Part shown: positions 32,311 through 42,217 of the stretch, in pieces
Numbering within the stretch: the stretch's first letter is position 1
Layout: the number at the start of each line of letters is the position of its first letter
Assembly: GCA_017470525.1 (NCBI GenBank)
Contig: JAFUYM010000040.1
Coordinates: 1-46,309 of the forward strand
Origin: Bacteroidaceae bacterium
GTDB taxonomy: Bacteria; Bacteroidota; Bacteroidia; Bacteroidales; Bacteroidaceae
DNA: 46,309 bases
Direction of reading: 5' to 3'
Position numbers and translations under genes: made by a program
The notes under the pieces: model-generated
The model's input: only the letters and a program-made list of their open reading frames with translations
The model's database searches: none
What the model was told of the DNA's origin: nothing

Positions 32311-33420
32311 ATGGAAAGAAAAGTTGCATTAATCACTGGTATCACCGGGCAAGACGGTTCATACCTTTCAGAGTTTCTTCTTGCAAAAGGTTACGAAGTA
32401 CACGGCACCATTCGCCGTTCTTCCGTCGATTATCGCGAGCGCATTGCTCACCTTGAAGGTGCTCCCAACTTCCACCTGCACTATGCCGACCTCGGCGATT
32501 CTATGTCGATGCTTCAGGTGGTGAGTAAAGTTCAACCAACAGAAATCTACAACCTTGCCGCTCAATCGCACGTGCAGGTGTCGTTCGACTCTCCTGAGTT
32601 TACGGCTGATGTGGATGCAGTAGGTGTGCTTCGTGTCTTGGAGGCAGTGCGCCTTTGCGGATTGGCAGACAAGTGCCGCATCTATCAGGCTTCCACCTCC
32701 GAGTTGTATGGAAAGGTGGAGGAAGTGCCTCAGAACGAGAAGACCCCGTTCCATCCATATTCTCCTTACGCTGTGGCAAAACTCTATGGCTTCTGGATTG
32801 TGAAGGAGTATCGTGAGGCTTACAATATGTATTGCTGCTCGGGCATCCTGTTCAACCACGAGAGTGAACGTCGTGGAGAGACTTTTGTCACTCGCAAAAT
32901 CACCCTTGCTGCCGCACGTATCGCTCAGGGCAAGCAAGAAAAACTCTACTTGGGCAATCTCTCTTCGCTCCGCGACTGGGGCTATGCCAAGGACTATGTG
33001 GAGTGCATGTGGCTCATCCTTCAGCAGGAGAAGCCAGAGGACTTCGTGATTGCCACAGGCGTTCAGCATTCTGTGCGTGAGTTTGCCTACTATGCCTTCA
33101 AGGCTGCTGGCATCGAACTGAAGTTTGAGGGCGAAGGCATGGACGAGAAGGGCATCTGCATTGCAGGACCAGACAACCTTGTGGGCAAGACCCTCGTTGA
33201 GGTAAGTCCCGACTTCTACCGTCCAACGGATGTGGTCAACCTTTGGGGCGACCCGACGAAGGCAAAGGAGAAACTGGGTTGGAATCCGCAGTCAACCTCT
33301 TTCGAACAACTCGTTTCCATTATGGTGAAGCATGACATGGAGAAAGTGGCTGCCGACCACGTGGCATCCGTCATGAGAACCAACTTGGCAGAGTATCTGG
33401 AAAAAGGACTGGTCAAATAA
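32311..33420 (+). CDS. gmd: GDP-mannose 4,6-dehydratase
   Basis: 369 residues. The NAD(P)-binding [10 protein letters not shown] lies at 10-19, followed by the short-chain dehydrogenase active site (STSELYG, and YAVAK with Tyr and Lys) and GMD-type segments ([40 protein letters not shown]). It converts GDP-mannose to GDP-4-keto-6-deoxymannose, the first step to GDP-L-fucose. It starts 16 nt after the hemerythrin-LuxR gene with no terminator between, so it may share that transcript. Confidence 0.97.
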   Translation: MERKVALITGITGQDGSYLSEFLLAKGYEVHGTIRRSSVDYRERIAHLEGAPNFHLHYADLGDSMSMLQVVSKVQPTEIYNLAAQSHVQVSFDSPEFTADVDAVGVLRVLEAVRLCGLADKCRIYQASTSELYGKVEEVPQNEKTPFHPYSPYAVAKLYGFWIVKEYREAYNMYCCSGILFNHESERRGETFVTRKITLAAARIAQGKQEKLYLGNLSSLRDWGYAKDYVECMWLILQQEKPEDFVIATGVQHSVREFAYYAFKAAGIELKFEGEGMDEKGICIAGPDNLVGKTLVEVSPDFYRPTDVVNLWGDPTKAKEKLGWNPQSTSFEQLVSIMVKHDMEKVAADHVASVMRTNLAEYLEKGLVK

Positions 33421-33421
33421 A

Positions 33422-33563
33422 AACAACGAATACGACGAATATATCGAATAGATGCCGTGAATGCCGCAAGCGGCAGCGAATACAAACCAATGCTATTCGT
33501 TTCCATTCGTCGCCGCTTGCGGCATAAGGAAACTCATTCGAAAAATTAGTTATATTCGTTGTT
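33422..33563. repeat. Nested inverted repeats between gmd and fcl
   Basis: Outer 11-bp arms (33422-33432 with 33553-33563) enclose an inner perfect 14-bp pair (33461-33474 with 33512-33525) and a further 6-bp pair (33477-33482 with 33494-33499). The whole 156-nt spacer folds on itself; the pentamer CGAAT recurs through it. No gene is seen here. Confidence 0.8.
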
Positions 33564-33576
33564 AAAAAATAATTTT

Positions 33577-34797
33577 ATGTTAGACAAGAATTCAAAAATA
33601 TTTGTTGCAGGACATCATGGCTTGGTGGGTTCTGCCATCTGGAACAACCTCAAGGCACGTGGCTATGAGAACTTGGTGGGCAAGTCGCATTCCGAATTGG
33701 ATTTGCTCGACCCTGTGGCTGTCAAGCAGTTCTTCGACGAAGAAAAGCCTGATGCCGTTGTCTTGGCTGCTGCCCATGTGGGTGGCATCATGGCAAACCT
33801 CCAATACCGCGCAGACTTCATCTATCAGAACTTGCAGATTCAGCAGAACGTGATTGGTGAGGCATGGAAACATGACGTGAAGAAACTGCTCTTCCTCGGT
33901 TCCACCTGCATCTATCCAGGCGAAGCCCCGCAGCCGATGCCAGAGGACTGCCTGCTCGCCTCACCCCTCGAATACACCAACGAGCCATACGCCATCGCCA
34001 AGATTGCAGGCTTGAAGATGTGCGAGTCCTTCAACCTCCAGTATGGCACCAACTACATCGCCGTGATGCCGACCAACCTCTATGGTCCCAACGACAACTT
34101 CCATTTGGAGAACTCCCACGTGCTCCCAGCCATGATTCGCAAGATTCACTTGGCAAAGTGCCTCAACGAAGGCGATTGGGAAGCCGTCCGCAAAGACCTC
34201 GGGCTTCGTCCCGTCTCCATGAAGGTGCCCAAAATGGTCGATGGACAAGGTGCTGGTTCCGTAAGCAGCGACGCTGTCGCTGCACAGAAAGAAGCCACAG
34301 CCACCCAAACCATCATGGCAACCGCCATGAGCGATGAGTTCACCATCCTTCAGGTGCTCCGCCACTACGGCATCACTCCCGAAGCCGTCACCCTGTGGGG
34401 CACAGGCGCACCGATGCGCGAGTTCCTCTGGAGCGAGGAAATGGCAGATGCCTCCGTGCATTGCCTCCTCAACGTCGATTTCAAGGATGTGGTCGAAAAG
34501 AGTGACTTCGTCGTCAACCGCGATGGCATCAAGGAAATCCGCAACTGCCACATCAACGTGGGTACAGGCAAGGAAATCTCCATCAAGGAGGTCGCCGAGC
34601 GCATCATGCAGGAAATCGGCTTCAAGGGCGAACTCCGTTGGGATGCCTCCAAACCCGACGGCACTCTCAAGAAACTCACCGATGTCTCGAAACTCCATCG
34701 TCTCGGCTGGCACCACACCATCGAGATTGACGAAGGCATCCACCGCCTCTACGAGTGGTACTTGCAGGGCATCTGCATCAACCACAAACAAGGGTAA
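33577..34797 (+). CDS. fcl: GDP-L-fucose synthase
   Basis: 406 residues from the ATG at 33577 (MLDKNSKIF). Key segments are GHHGLVGSAI, HVGGIMANLQYRADFIYQNL, FLGSTCIYPG, YAIAKIAGLKMCES and NLYGPNDNFH. It epimerises and reduces the Gmd product to GDP-L-fucose. It is longer than the E. coli enzyme (321) owing to an insert of about 80 residues (roughly 205-270), seen also in other Bacteroidetes homologues. With gmd it supplies fucose for capsule or glycoprotein synthesis, as in Bacteroides. Confidence 0.96.
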   Translation: MLDKNSKIFVAGHHGLVGSAIWNNLKARGYENLVGKSHSELDLLDPVAVKQFFDEEKPDAVVLAAAHVGGIMANLQYRADFIYQNLQIQQNVIGEAWKHDVKKLLFLGSTCIYPGEAPQPMPEDCLLASPLEYTNEPYAIAKIAGLKMCESFNLQYGTNYIAVMPTNLYGPNDNFHLENSHVLPAMIRKIHLAKCLNEGDWEAVRKDLGLRPVSMKVPKMVDGQGAGSVSSDAVAAQKEATATQTIMATAMSDEFTILQVLRHYGITPEAVTLWGTGAPMREFLWSEEMADASVHCLLNVDFKDVVEKSDFVVNRDGIKEIRNCHINVGTGKEISIKEVAERIMQEIGFKGELRWDASKPDGTLKKLTDVSKLHRLGWHHTIEIDEGIHRLYEWYLQGICINHKQG

Positions 34798-34822
34798 CGC
34801 ATCTTTATTTATATATATAGGC

Positions 34823-34855
34823 AAGGGGACGAATCATTGTGTGATTCGTCCCCTT
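34823..34855. terminator. Bidirectional terminator after fcl
   Basis: A perfect 14-bp stem (34823-34836 with 34842-34855) and a 5-nt TTGTG loop. It ends the gmd-fcl transcript and may also stop secA transcription coming from the other side. Confidence 0.85.
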
Positions 34856-34927
34856 TATAGGTAAATTTTTCTATTCGACGCGGCCAGACTGTGTTTTTAT
34901 ATCGATGGAATGATTCTTCTCATCAAT

Positions 34928-34991
34928 CGTACCCCTCGGGTATACAATGCCGTACCCCTCGGGTACGGTGGTGCGTAGCCGAGGGGTACGG
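34928..34991. repeat. Direct plus inverted CGTACCCCTCGGGTA repeats
   Basis: A 15-nt direct repeat (34928-34942 and 34951-34965) overlaps a perfect 13-bp inverted repeat (34950-34962 with 34979-34991). It lies between the fcl terminator and the secA stop. Confidence 0.8.
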
Positions 34992-35022
34992 TCATATAGA
35001 AGTGTCGTTACTGATGGGCATT

Positions 35023-38000
35023 CTACAATCCACGCCCATGACAGTTCTTATACTTCTTTCCACTGCCACAAGGACAGGGGTCGTTGCGTCCGATTTTGGG
35101 ACCGTTGTTGACAATCGGGGTGATGGGTTGGCGGGCACGGGTGTCGGTTGCGGCGGCTTGTGCCTGCTGGCGCTGGGTTTCCGATGGCTCGTCGAGGTTC
35201 TGGTGGGTCTCGGTGAGGCGCTGCTTGGGCTCTTCCATGGAGGCGGCTGGTGCTTGCTGCACATCGCGTTCCTCGGCAATGGGGATGGAGCAGCGCATGA
35301 GCACGGAGATGGTGCCGTCGTTGATTTCGTTCACCATGTTGTCGAACAGGTTGACGGATTCCAGTTTGAAGATGAGGAGCGGGTCTTTCTGCTCGTAGGA
35401 GGCGTTCTGCACGGATTGCTTCAGTTCGTCGAGGGCACGGAGGTTTTCTTTCCATGCGTCGTCGATGGTGTGGAGCAGGATGGCTTTCTCGAAGGCGACG
35501 AGGATGGAGTTGCCCTCTGTTTCGTAGGCTTCCTTGAGGGGGATGCTGATTTGGTAGATGCGGCGGCCGTCGGTAATGGGCACGAGGATGTTTTCGTACA
35601 TGTGTCCTTGGTTTTCGTAAACCTGCTTGATGACGGGGAATGCCGTGGATGCCAGACGTGCGCTGCGCTTCTTGAAGGAGTCGATGACGATGTCGAATGC
35701 TTCGTCTTCCAACTGCTGGCGTGTCTTCTCTTCAAACTGCTCCATGGTGAAGGGTATCTCCATGGCGAGGATGCGCAGGAAGTCTTCCTTGCAACTTTCG
35801 TAGTCGCCGTTGCTGAGGATGTGAACCACGCGGTCCCAAATCATGTTGGCGATGTCCATGCCGATGCGTTCGCCCATCAGGGCGTGGCGGCGACGCTCGT
35901 AGATGACTTTGCGCTGCTTGTTCATCACATCGTCGTATTCGAGCAGACGCTTGCGGATGCCGAAATTATTCTCTTCCACCTTCTTTTGGGCACGCTCGAT
36001 GGATTGGTTAATCATCTTGTGCTCAATCATCTCGCCTTCCTCGAAGCCGAGGCGGTCCATCACCTTCGAGATGCGGTCGCTGGCAAAGAGGCGCATGAGT
36101 TTGTCTTCAAGTGACACATAGAACACGGAAGAACCGGGGTCGCCCTGACGACCTGAACGTCCGCGCAACTGGCGGTCAACGCGGCGGCTCTCATGACGTT
36201 CGGTGCCGATGATGGCAAGACCGCCTGCGGCTTTCACCTCGTCTGAGAGTTTGATGTCGGTACCACGACCTGCCATGTTGGTGGCGATGGTGACGGCTCC
36301 GAGCATCTTCTCCTCTTTGGTGCCGTCCTCGTTGATGACTTCGCCGAGGGTGCTCTGACCTGCCAGTGCCACGATGTCGGCTTCCTTCTGGTGGAGTTTG
36401 GCGTTGAGCACCTGATGTGGAATCTTGCGCATGGAGAGCATACGAGAGAGCAACTCGGAAATTTCCACCGAAGTGGTGCCCACCAGCACTGGACGTCCAG
36501 AGTTACGCATCTTCACAATCTCTTCAATCACGGCGTTATACTTCTCACGGTTGGTCTTATAGACACGGTCGTTCAAGTCGTGGCGAGCGATGGGGCGGTT
36601 GGTCGGAATCTCGACAACATCCAGTTTGTAGATGTCCCAGAACTCACCAGCCTCGGTGATGGCGGTACCCGTCATACCTGCCAACTTGTGGTACATGCGG
36701 AAGTAGTTCTGCAGGGTGATGGTGGCGAATGTCTGTGTGGCGGCTTCCACCTTCACACGCTCCTTTGCTTCAACTGCCTGGTGCAATCCGTCGCTCCAAC
36801 GGCGACCTTCCATGATACGACCTGTCTGCTCATCCACAATCTTCACCTCGCCGTCCATGATGACGTAATCATCGTCCTTCACAAACATGGTGTATGCCTT
36901 CAGCAACTGCTGGATGGTGTGTACGCGCTCGGCTTTGATGGCGTAATCCTGCATGAGGGCATCCTTCCTCTTCAGTTTCTCGTCTTCGTTCTCAAACTTC
37001 TCGTTTTCGAGTGCGGAGAGTTGCGTGGTGATGTCGGGCAGTACGAAGAACTGGTCGTCCTTCACGATGTTGGCAATGAGTTGGTTGCCCTTGTCGGTCA
37101 TCTCCACCGACTTCAGTTTCTCATCGACCACGAAAAACAGCGGCTCGATGGCTTCGGGCATGCGGCGGTTGTTGTTCTCCATGTAGATTTCCTCCGTCTG
37201 GAGAAGACCCGTCTTGATGCCAGGTTGTGAGAGGTATTTGATGAGGGCATTGTTTTTGGGCAAACTCTTGTAGGCACGGAAGAGAGAGAGGAAACCTGCG
37301 GTCACATCGTCCTTGTTGTCCGACTCGATGAGTTTCTTTGCCTCTGAGAGGTAGTTCTGCGTCAGGCGGCGCTGTGCCTCCACCAGTTGCTCCACGATGG
37401 GGCAGTATTCTTCAAACATCTGCACGTCGCCCTTGGGGATAGGACCTGAGATGATGAGCGGAGTGCGGGCATCGTCGATGAGCACGGAATCGACCTCATC
37501 GACAATGGCGTAGTTGTGGATGCGCTGTACAAGGTCTTTCGGTGCCATCGCCATGTTGTCGCGCAGGTAGTCGAAACCGAACTCATTGTTCGTGCCGAAG
37601 GTGATGTCTGCCTGATATGCCTTGCGACGAGCCTCAGAATTGGGCTGGTGTTTGTCGATGCAATCGACGCTGAGCCCGTGGAACATGTAGAGAGGACCCA
37701 TCCACTCGGAGTCACGCTTGGCGAGGTAGTCGTTGACCGTGACCACATGCACACCGTTGCGAGAGAGGGCATTGAGGAACACGGGCAGGGTAGCCACGAG
37801 GGTCTTACCTTCACCTGTCGCCATCTCGGCAATCTTGCCTTGATGCAGCACGATGCCGCCAAACAACTGCACGTTGTAGTGAATCATGTTCCATGTCATC
37901 TCGTTGCCGCCAGCCACCCAGTGGTTGTGCCAGATTGCCTTGTCGCCATCAATATCGACGAAATCATGCTCAGCAGCGAGGTCGCGGTCAAAGTCCGTGG

Positions 38001-38403
38001 CAGTCACGATGACATCGCCATTCTCTGCCTCGGCAAAGCGGCGAGCCGTGTCCTTTACGATGGCATACACCGTAGGGAGCACCTCCGTCAACCCTTCCTC
38101 GAAGAGGTCGAGCACTTCGGTTTCCTTCTTGTCGATTGCCTCGAAGATTGGCTGGCGCTTGTCAATGTCTGTCGCCTGAATTTTATCTTTAAGTTCAGCG
38201 ATTTCGGCACGCTTGTCCTTCACTTTGTCCTGAAGAAAAGCCTTAATTTCATCCACTTTGGCACGAAGTTCATCGTTGCTGAGTTTCTGAATTTCTGGTT
38301 CCACAGCGAGCACCTGTTCGACGATTGGGCGAATCTCCTTGATGTCGCGAGCCGCCTTATTGCCGAAGAGGCTGCTCAGAACCTTGTTTAATGAAAATCC
38401 CAT
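35023..38403 (-). CDS. secA: Protein translocase ATPase SecA
   Basis: 1126 residues, as in other Bacteroidetes and longer than E. coli SecA (901). The Walker A loop ([14 protein letters not shown]), DEAD-like box ([20 protein letters not shown]), GTDIKL and [20 protein letters not shown] helicase motifs are present. The C-terminus keeps the zinc-binding SEC-C tail ([16 protein letters not shown]). SecA drives preprotein export through SecYEG. It lies last in a likely DUF4105-AP-fold-secA group. A 9-bp tandem repeat fills its immediate upstream spacer. Confidence 0.97.
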   Translation of the reverse strand: MGFSLNKVLSSLFGNKAARDIKEIRPIVEQVLAVEPEIQKLSNDELRAKVDEIKAFLQDKVKDKRAEIAELKDKIQATDIDKRQPIFEAIDKKETEVLDLFEEGLTEVLPTVYAIVKDTARRFAEAENGDVIVTATDFDRDLAAEHDFVDIDGDKAIWHNHWVAGGNEMTWNMIHYNVQLFGGIVLHQGKIAEMATGEGKTLVATLPVFLNALSRNGVHVVTVNDYLAKRDSEWMGPLYMFHGLSVDCIDKHQPNSEARRKAYQADITFGTNNEFGFDYLRDNMAMAPKDLVQRIHNYAIVDEVDSVLIDDARTPLIISGPIPKGDVQMFEEYCPIVEQLVEAQRRLTQNYLSEAKKLIESDNKDDVTAGFLSLFRAYKSLPKNNALIKYLSQPGIKTGLLQTEEIYMENNNRRMPEAIEPLFFVVDEKLKSVEMTDKGNQLIANIVKDDQFFVLPDITTQLSALENEKFENEDEKLKRKDALMQDYAIKAERVHTIQQLLKAYTMFVKDDDYVIMDGEVKIVDEQTGRIMEGRRWSDGLHQAVEAKERVKVEAATQTFATITLQNYFRMYHKLAGMTGTAITEAGEFWDIYKLDVVEIPTNRPIARHDLNDRVYKTNREKYNAVIEEIVKMRNSGRPVLVGTTSVEISELLSRMLSMRKIPHQVLNAKLHQKEADIVALAGQSTLGEVINEDGTKEEKMLGAVTIATNMAGRGTDIKLSDEVKAAGGLAIIGTERHESRRVDRQLRGRSGRQGDPGSSVFYVSLEDKLMRLFASDRISKVMDRLGFEEGEMIEHKMINQSIERAQKKVEENNFGIRKRLLEYDDVMNKQRKVIYERRRHALMGERIGMDIANMIWDRVVHILSNGDYESCKEDFLRILAMEIPFTMEQFEEKTRQQLEDEAFDIVIDSFKKRSARLASTAFPVIKQVYENQGHMYENILVPITDGRRIYQISIPLKEAYETEGNSILVAFEKAILLHTIDDAWKENLRALDELKQSVQNASYEQKDPLLIFKLESVNLFDNMVNEINDGTISVLMRCSIPIAEERDVQQAPAASMEEPKQRLTETHQNLDEPSETQRQQAQAAATDTRARQPITPIVNNGPKIGRNDPCPCGSGKKYKNCHGRGL

Positions 38404-38449
38404 ATCTTTGTATTGTTTTTAGTTTCGTTGCTTGTTTTTTATTTTTCTT

Positions 38450-38548
38450 TTAGTTTTTCTAGTCTTTCTAGTTTTTCTAGCCTTTCTAGTCAAGCTGGCC
38501 TTTCTAGCCGTGCTAGCCCTTCTATTTATGCTAGCCTTTCCAGCCTTC
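38450..38548. repeat. 9-bp tandem repeat upstream of secA
   Basis: About 11 degenerate units with a CTAG-like core begin at 38450, 38459, 38468, 38477, 38486, 38495, 38504, 38513, 38522, 38531 and 38540, exactly 9 bp apart (consensus near TTTCTAGYC). They fill the gap between the AP-fold gene stop and secA. Confidence 0.85.
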
Positions 38549-38550
38549 TA

Positions 38551-40113
38551 TCAAAAGAGGGGGGAAGAGGAACATGCGTTCGGTGCCCTGATGCGGATGT
38601 GATGGGCAATTGTCGGTGCGATGCAGTCAACGGTGACTGGTGTGGCAACCTTTTCTGCCTGAATGGTATATCCGAAAAATATCAAAGGAAATTCAAAGAA
38701 GGAGTCACGCTGCATCTTCTTGGTGTCACGGTCTTCGTTGACGAGGTTCCATCCTGGTGACACCTGCACGATGATGTCGCCCGAGCATTTGGGGTTGAAT
38801 CCATTGCGGATGCTGCTGATGCCGGGTGTCCATGCTCCTTGTGTGATGCGATGAGAGGTGAAAACGTCGCGGACACCGCTGAATTGGAACAGGAAGTCTT
38901 CGCAGTGTTCCAACACTTCTGCCAACTTCAGTTGTTTCTGTTCCAGCAACTTATGGTTCAGATAGAACTGGTTGCCATAGTAACTTTCCACATACTGCCC
39001 ATTGCCATACATGGCGCAGAGGTACATGTTCAGCAGGGTGGCGCAGCGGTTGATGTTGAACTCACCTGTCGGAATGCGGTATTGGGCAAGGTCTTCCGTG
39101 TTCTCCACTTCGTCATATCCTGTCGAGGTGATGAATATCAGAGTCTTGTCTAAACCCACCAGTTGGTCAATCTTCTGGAAGAGTGTGGCAAGTTCCTCAT
39201 CCAGGCGCACGTAGGTGTCTTGCAGTTCTGTCGTGGTGGTGTTCTTGTTGTCGGCATGGAAGTCGCCCGCATAATAGCAGATGGATAGGTAATCCGTCAC
39301 ATCGTCGATGCCGGCATGACCACTTTCCATGCAGGAACGGGCAGCCTTTGTCACTTCCTCGTTCACAAGTCCTGATGTCTTGAACACCCTGTATTTGCCG
39401 TCCCCCGTGAAGGTGTGCGAGAAAGGCTTTTGTGTGGTGGTCAGATAGTAGTTATACGACCCCACATAGTCGTTCGTGGGTTTCCAAACCAGCGATGCGA
39501 TTCGGTTGGAAAGTGCGCTATTGTCGAGATACCTGAACCATGAGGGCGTTTCCCCGTAGTAGGTCGTGCCTGCCCATTTGCCGCTCTGATTGTCAATCCA
39601 CATTGCCCAATCGGCAGCATGGCCAGCCGCCAAGATGGCTGCCTCCCGATAGGGTGCCACACTATATACAAGTGCCTTCCCCCTTGTAGCAGCCTTCAGT
39701 TCGTCGCCGATGGTGCTGACCAGCAGGTTTTTGGGTGAAGAGCCGTCCGACGTTTCCACTCCTTTGTATCGGCGGTCATCCACACAGTAGTTCGTGTGCA
39801 GTTCCGTGCGGCTCATCCATTCCTCGGCAATGATGCCATGATTGTAAGGCACGGTGCCTGTCACGATGGATGCAATGGCTGATGCGCGGTCGATGGGCGC
39901 ATGCTGATACTGAACGTTTGAATAAACCTGCCCCTTCTCCAGCAAGAGTTTGAAACCGCCTTCGCCATAGAGCGGCATGAAAGCATTGAGATAGTCGGAA
40001 CGGAGTTGGTCAATCGTGATGCCCACAACCAATCGCGGCACAGCGGTTGTCTGTGCCATCGTGCCTGCCACTGCGATGGAGGCGAAAAAGGTGGTGAGCA
40101 TCTGCTTCTTCAT
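38551..40113 (-). CDS. Secreted alkaline-phosphatase-fold protein, possibly inactive
   Basis: 520 residues with a signal peptide ending near MAQTTA. The fold is that of the PafA/nucleotide pyrophosphatase group: LVVGITIDQLRSDYLNAF (metal Asp35), SIVTGTVPYNHGIIAEEW, and CYYAGDFHADNKNT (Asp and His ligands). However, the nucleophile loop reads APIDRASAIASIVTG in place of the usual Thr-containing PTYTxPGHxxIxTG. The DH ligand pair appears as ITSTGYDEVE, and the last His region reads FFEFPLIFFG. So it may bind substrate without normal hydrolysis. It lies 16 nt downstream of the DUF4105 gene. Confidence 0.8.
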   Translation of the reverse strand: MKKQMLTTFFASIAVAGTMAQTTAVPRLVVGITIDQLRSDYLNAFMPLYGEGGFKLLLEKGQVYSNVQYQHAPIDRASAIASIVTGTVPYNHGIIAEEWMSRTELHTNYCVDDRRYKGVETSDGSSPKNLLVSTIGDELKAATRGKALVYSVAPYREAAILAAGHAADWAMWIDNQSGKWAGTTYYGETPSWFRYLDNSALSNRIASLVWKPTNDYVGSYNYYLTTTQKPFSHTFTGDGKYRVFKTSGLVNEEVTKAARSCMESGHAGIDDVTDYLSICYYAGDFHADNKNTTTTELQDTYVRLDEELATLFQKIDQLVGLDKTLIFITSTGYDEVENTEDLAQYRIPTGEFNINRCATLLNMYLCAMYGNGQYVESYYGNQFYLNHKLLEQKQLKLAEVLEHCEDFLFQFSGVRDVFTSHRITQGAWTPGISSIRNGFNPKCSGDIIVQVSPGWNLVNEDRDTKKMQRDSFFEFPLIFFGYTIQAEKVATPVTVDCIAPTIAHHIRIRAPNACSSSPLF

Positions 40114-40129
40114 TGTCCTCTTTATTTTG

Positions 40130-41398
40130 TTATGATGTCTTTTTCTTTTCGATGAGATAGTATATAGTGGCTCTTGTCAACAAAATCAATACCACGACAT
40201 ACATGGCAGGATGAAACACTTGCGGACAGAGCCACATTGTCAGTAAAAATGCCGCCAGTACTGCCACATTGACGATTGCCAACCGATTTCTGCACCCACG
40301 ACGTTGGCACACAACCATCCACGCAGCATAGCATAGGGGGATGGGGTTGAAGATGATGACGAGCCAGTTGCTGTCCACTCCTGGGTGTTCCGAGAAGAAA
40401 TAGAGGAATGCCACGAGTATGCCCGCCAAACCTTGCAGGGTGGCTAAGGTGACATCGAGCCATAAGGACACTTCTCCGCGTCGCCAGTCATATACAGAAA
40501 TGCCCCCCACAAGCAGCAGCAACAAGATGAAAGTCACCATCGGGGTGAAGAACGAAGGAGCCTCCTCTGTGTAGGTGGCAGGTATCAATACCCGTTCCAT
40601 GACTACATATTTCCGTTGTGTGCTGTCAGCGTCCTGAATGGTTGACCGCCCCACCACTTCCTGAAAGTAAGAAGGCATGAACAACTTTGTGCGTTGCTTG
40701 GAGTCAGGATTGACAGCCATAAGCGTCCAATCGTCAATCTCATGACCGAGAATCATGTCGATGCCAAAGCAAATCCAAGGGCTCTGATGGAGTTTCTCAT
40801 GCAGAAAATCGCGCACGGTTGTGGAGTAAATGCCCTCTTTTCCCCAGTTGTAAATCACGTCTCCTTCTTCTTCGTCTGCCAGGCGTTCTATCTGAAACTG
40901 AACCATGTTGGTGCAGTTGACACCAAGCCACCTGTAGCGGTATTCCTGATTCTCTGGACGTAAATTCTCCAGTAGCATCCTCAACAGACGGTTGGCTTCT
41001 TCCTGCGACAGATTCAGCACTTGTTCCGTCACGCCGTTTCCCATTTCCTCATAACGGTAGATGAAAAAATCGAATGGCTCGGCTGCCAACAGGTAGTCAG
41101 TTTGTCCCAGCAGGAATTTCCACACAAAATTGTCAGAATCGTAGTTGAAGCAGCCATAGTTGAACACCACATCCTTCTTCAAAGTGAAGTCCTGCACACG
41201 CAGAGCGGTATGTCCGAACTTGGCATACAGGTCGGCACCTGGTGTGCAGGTCAGAATGGAGATGCTGATGGAGTCCAATTTAGGCATCTCCGTTTCGGCT
41301 GCAACAGAATCGACCGACAGCGAATCCTGTGCCGTCATGGAAACTCCAAATGCCGTCAGAAAGACCCAAAAACAGATATGTCTCAAAAATGTGTCCAT
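40130..41398 (-). CDS. DUF4105 membrane protein
   Basis: 422 residues from the ATG at 41398. A signal peptide (MDTFLRHICFWVFLTAFGVS, cut near MTAQD) is followed by a periplasmic DUF4105 domain (about 30-260; LTCTPGADLYAKFGHTALRV, FNYGCFNYDSDNFVWKFLLG, YRWLGVNCTNM). About four or five C-terminal transmembrane helices follow (for example MVTFILLLLLVGGISVY and GLAGILVAFLYFF). The conserved Cys/His pattern suggests a catalytic, perhaps thiol-hydrolase or peptidase-like, domain, but the function is not established. It leads a probable operon with the AP-fold protein and secA. Confidence 0.8.
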   Translation of the reverse strand: MDTFLRHICFWVFLTAFGVSMTAQDSLSVDSVAAETEMPKLDSISISILTCTPGADLYAKFGHTALRVQDFTLKKDVVFNYGCFNYDSDNFVWKFLLGQTDYLLAAEPFDFFIYRYEEMGNGVTEQVLNLSQEEANRLLRMLLENLRPENQEYRYRWLGVNCTNMVQFQIERLADEEEGDVIYNWGKEGIYSTTVRDFLHEKLHQSPWICFGIDMILGHEIDDWTLMAVNPDSKQRTKLFMPSYFQEVVGRSTIQDADSTQRKYVVMERVLIPATYTEEAPSFFTPMVTFILLLLLVGGISVYDWRRGEVSLWLDVTLATLQGLAGILVAFLYFFSEHPGVDSNWLVIIFNPIPLCYAAWMVVCQRRGCRNRLAIVNVAVLAAFLLTMWLCPQVFHPAMYVVVLILLTRATIYYLIEKKKTS

Positions 41399-41408
41399 AA
41401 AAACTTTG

Positions 41409-41417
41409 CAAAGGTAC
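41409..41417 (-). promoter_or_regulatory. -7 box TACCTTTGC for the DUF4105 gene
   Basis: Exact consensus -7 box ending about 11 nt before the ATG at 41398, giving a leader of about 8 nt and supporting this start. Confidence 0.65.
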
Positions 41418-41530
41418 GAAAAAAATCCTGAACAGATGCCCAAACTTCCTAATTATCTGCAATTTTGACCTCAACTTGCGGCAAAGTAATCCAAAATAAA
41501 ATGAAATGGTCTCTTCCCTCATCTGCTTTT

Positions 41531-42217
41531 TCACCTGTCGGTTTTTTTCATCAAGATATATCCGCGTTTCTTGAGCGAAGAAAGTGTGAGGGTGGCATCC
41601 GATTGGAGAATATGGCGGAGATAACTGATTTGTACATTGAGTGCGAGGGAGTTGGCATAACTGACATTCCCCCACACACGTTTGAGAATGGTGTCACGTT
41701 CCACAACTTTGCCGAAATTCTCCGATAGAATCGTCAGTATTTCCGTCTGGCGAACAGAAAGATGCTGCTGCATTCCATTGTATTCGACAATTGACAGGTT
41801 TGTGTCGAAAAGCGTTTCTCCAATCATGAAGCGGGAGGGTTGCTCCGAGGTTTTATGCTCAAATCTTTCTTTGATTTTTGCAATGAGTTCTTCGGGATAG
41901 AAAGGCTTGGGTATGTAGTCGTTGCCTTTCAGATGGAAACCCATCAGGCGGTCAACCTTCTCGGTGCGGTCGGTGAGGAAGAAGATGAGCACTTGATGGT
42001 CTTGCTGACGAATGAGTTGTGCCAATTCAAAACCATCCATTTCGGGCATGTTGACATCGAGCAACACGAGGTCGGGACGAACGGAAGGGTAGAGTTCCCA
42101 TGCGACACGCCCATTGTTGGCGTATGTCACCTCATAGTCCTCCACTTCGAGAAACTTCTTGAGGAACATGGAGTTGCGCACATCGTCATCAACGAGTAGT
42201 ATCTTGATTTTCTTCAT
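41531..42217 (-). CDS. OmpR-family response regulator
   Basis: 228 residues from the ATG at 42217 (MKKIKILLVD). The receiver domain has the acidic pocket (DDD near 10-12), phospho-acceptor Asp54 in VLLDVNMPEMDG and the Lys in YIPKPF. A winged-helix OmpR-type DNA-binding domain follows (LSVRQTEILTILSENFGKVV, VWGNVSYANSLALNVQISYL, KKRGYILM). Its start overlaps the 3' end of the kinase gene by 29 nt, so it is coupled to it. It resembles RprY-type regulators of Bacteroides. The outer-membrane receptor-like gene upstream of the kinase is a plausible target. Confidence 0.93.
   Translation of the reverse strand: MKKIKILLVDDDVRNSMFLKKFLEVEDYEVTYANNGRVAWELYPSVRPDLVLLDVNMPEMDGFELAQLIRQQDHQVLIFFLTDRTEKVDRLMGFHLKGNDYIPKPFYPEELIAKIKERFEHKTSEQPSRFMIGETLFDTNLSIVEYNGMQQHLSVRQTEILTILSENFGKVVERDTILKRVWGNVSYANSLALNVQISYLRHILQSDATLTLSSLKKRGYILMKKTDR

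Noticed and set aside
34891-36114. 407-codon plus-strand frame opposite the secA 3' end
   Set aside because: Antisense shadow of a clear secA; composition is Val/Gly/Leu/Phe-rich with no domain.
38413-38760. Plus-strand frame starting [11 protein letters not shown] with Ser-rich triplets
   Set aside because: The Ser pattern comes from the 9-bp tandem repeat; the rest is antisense to the AP-fold gene.
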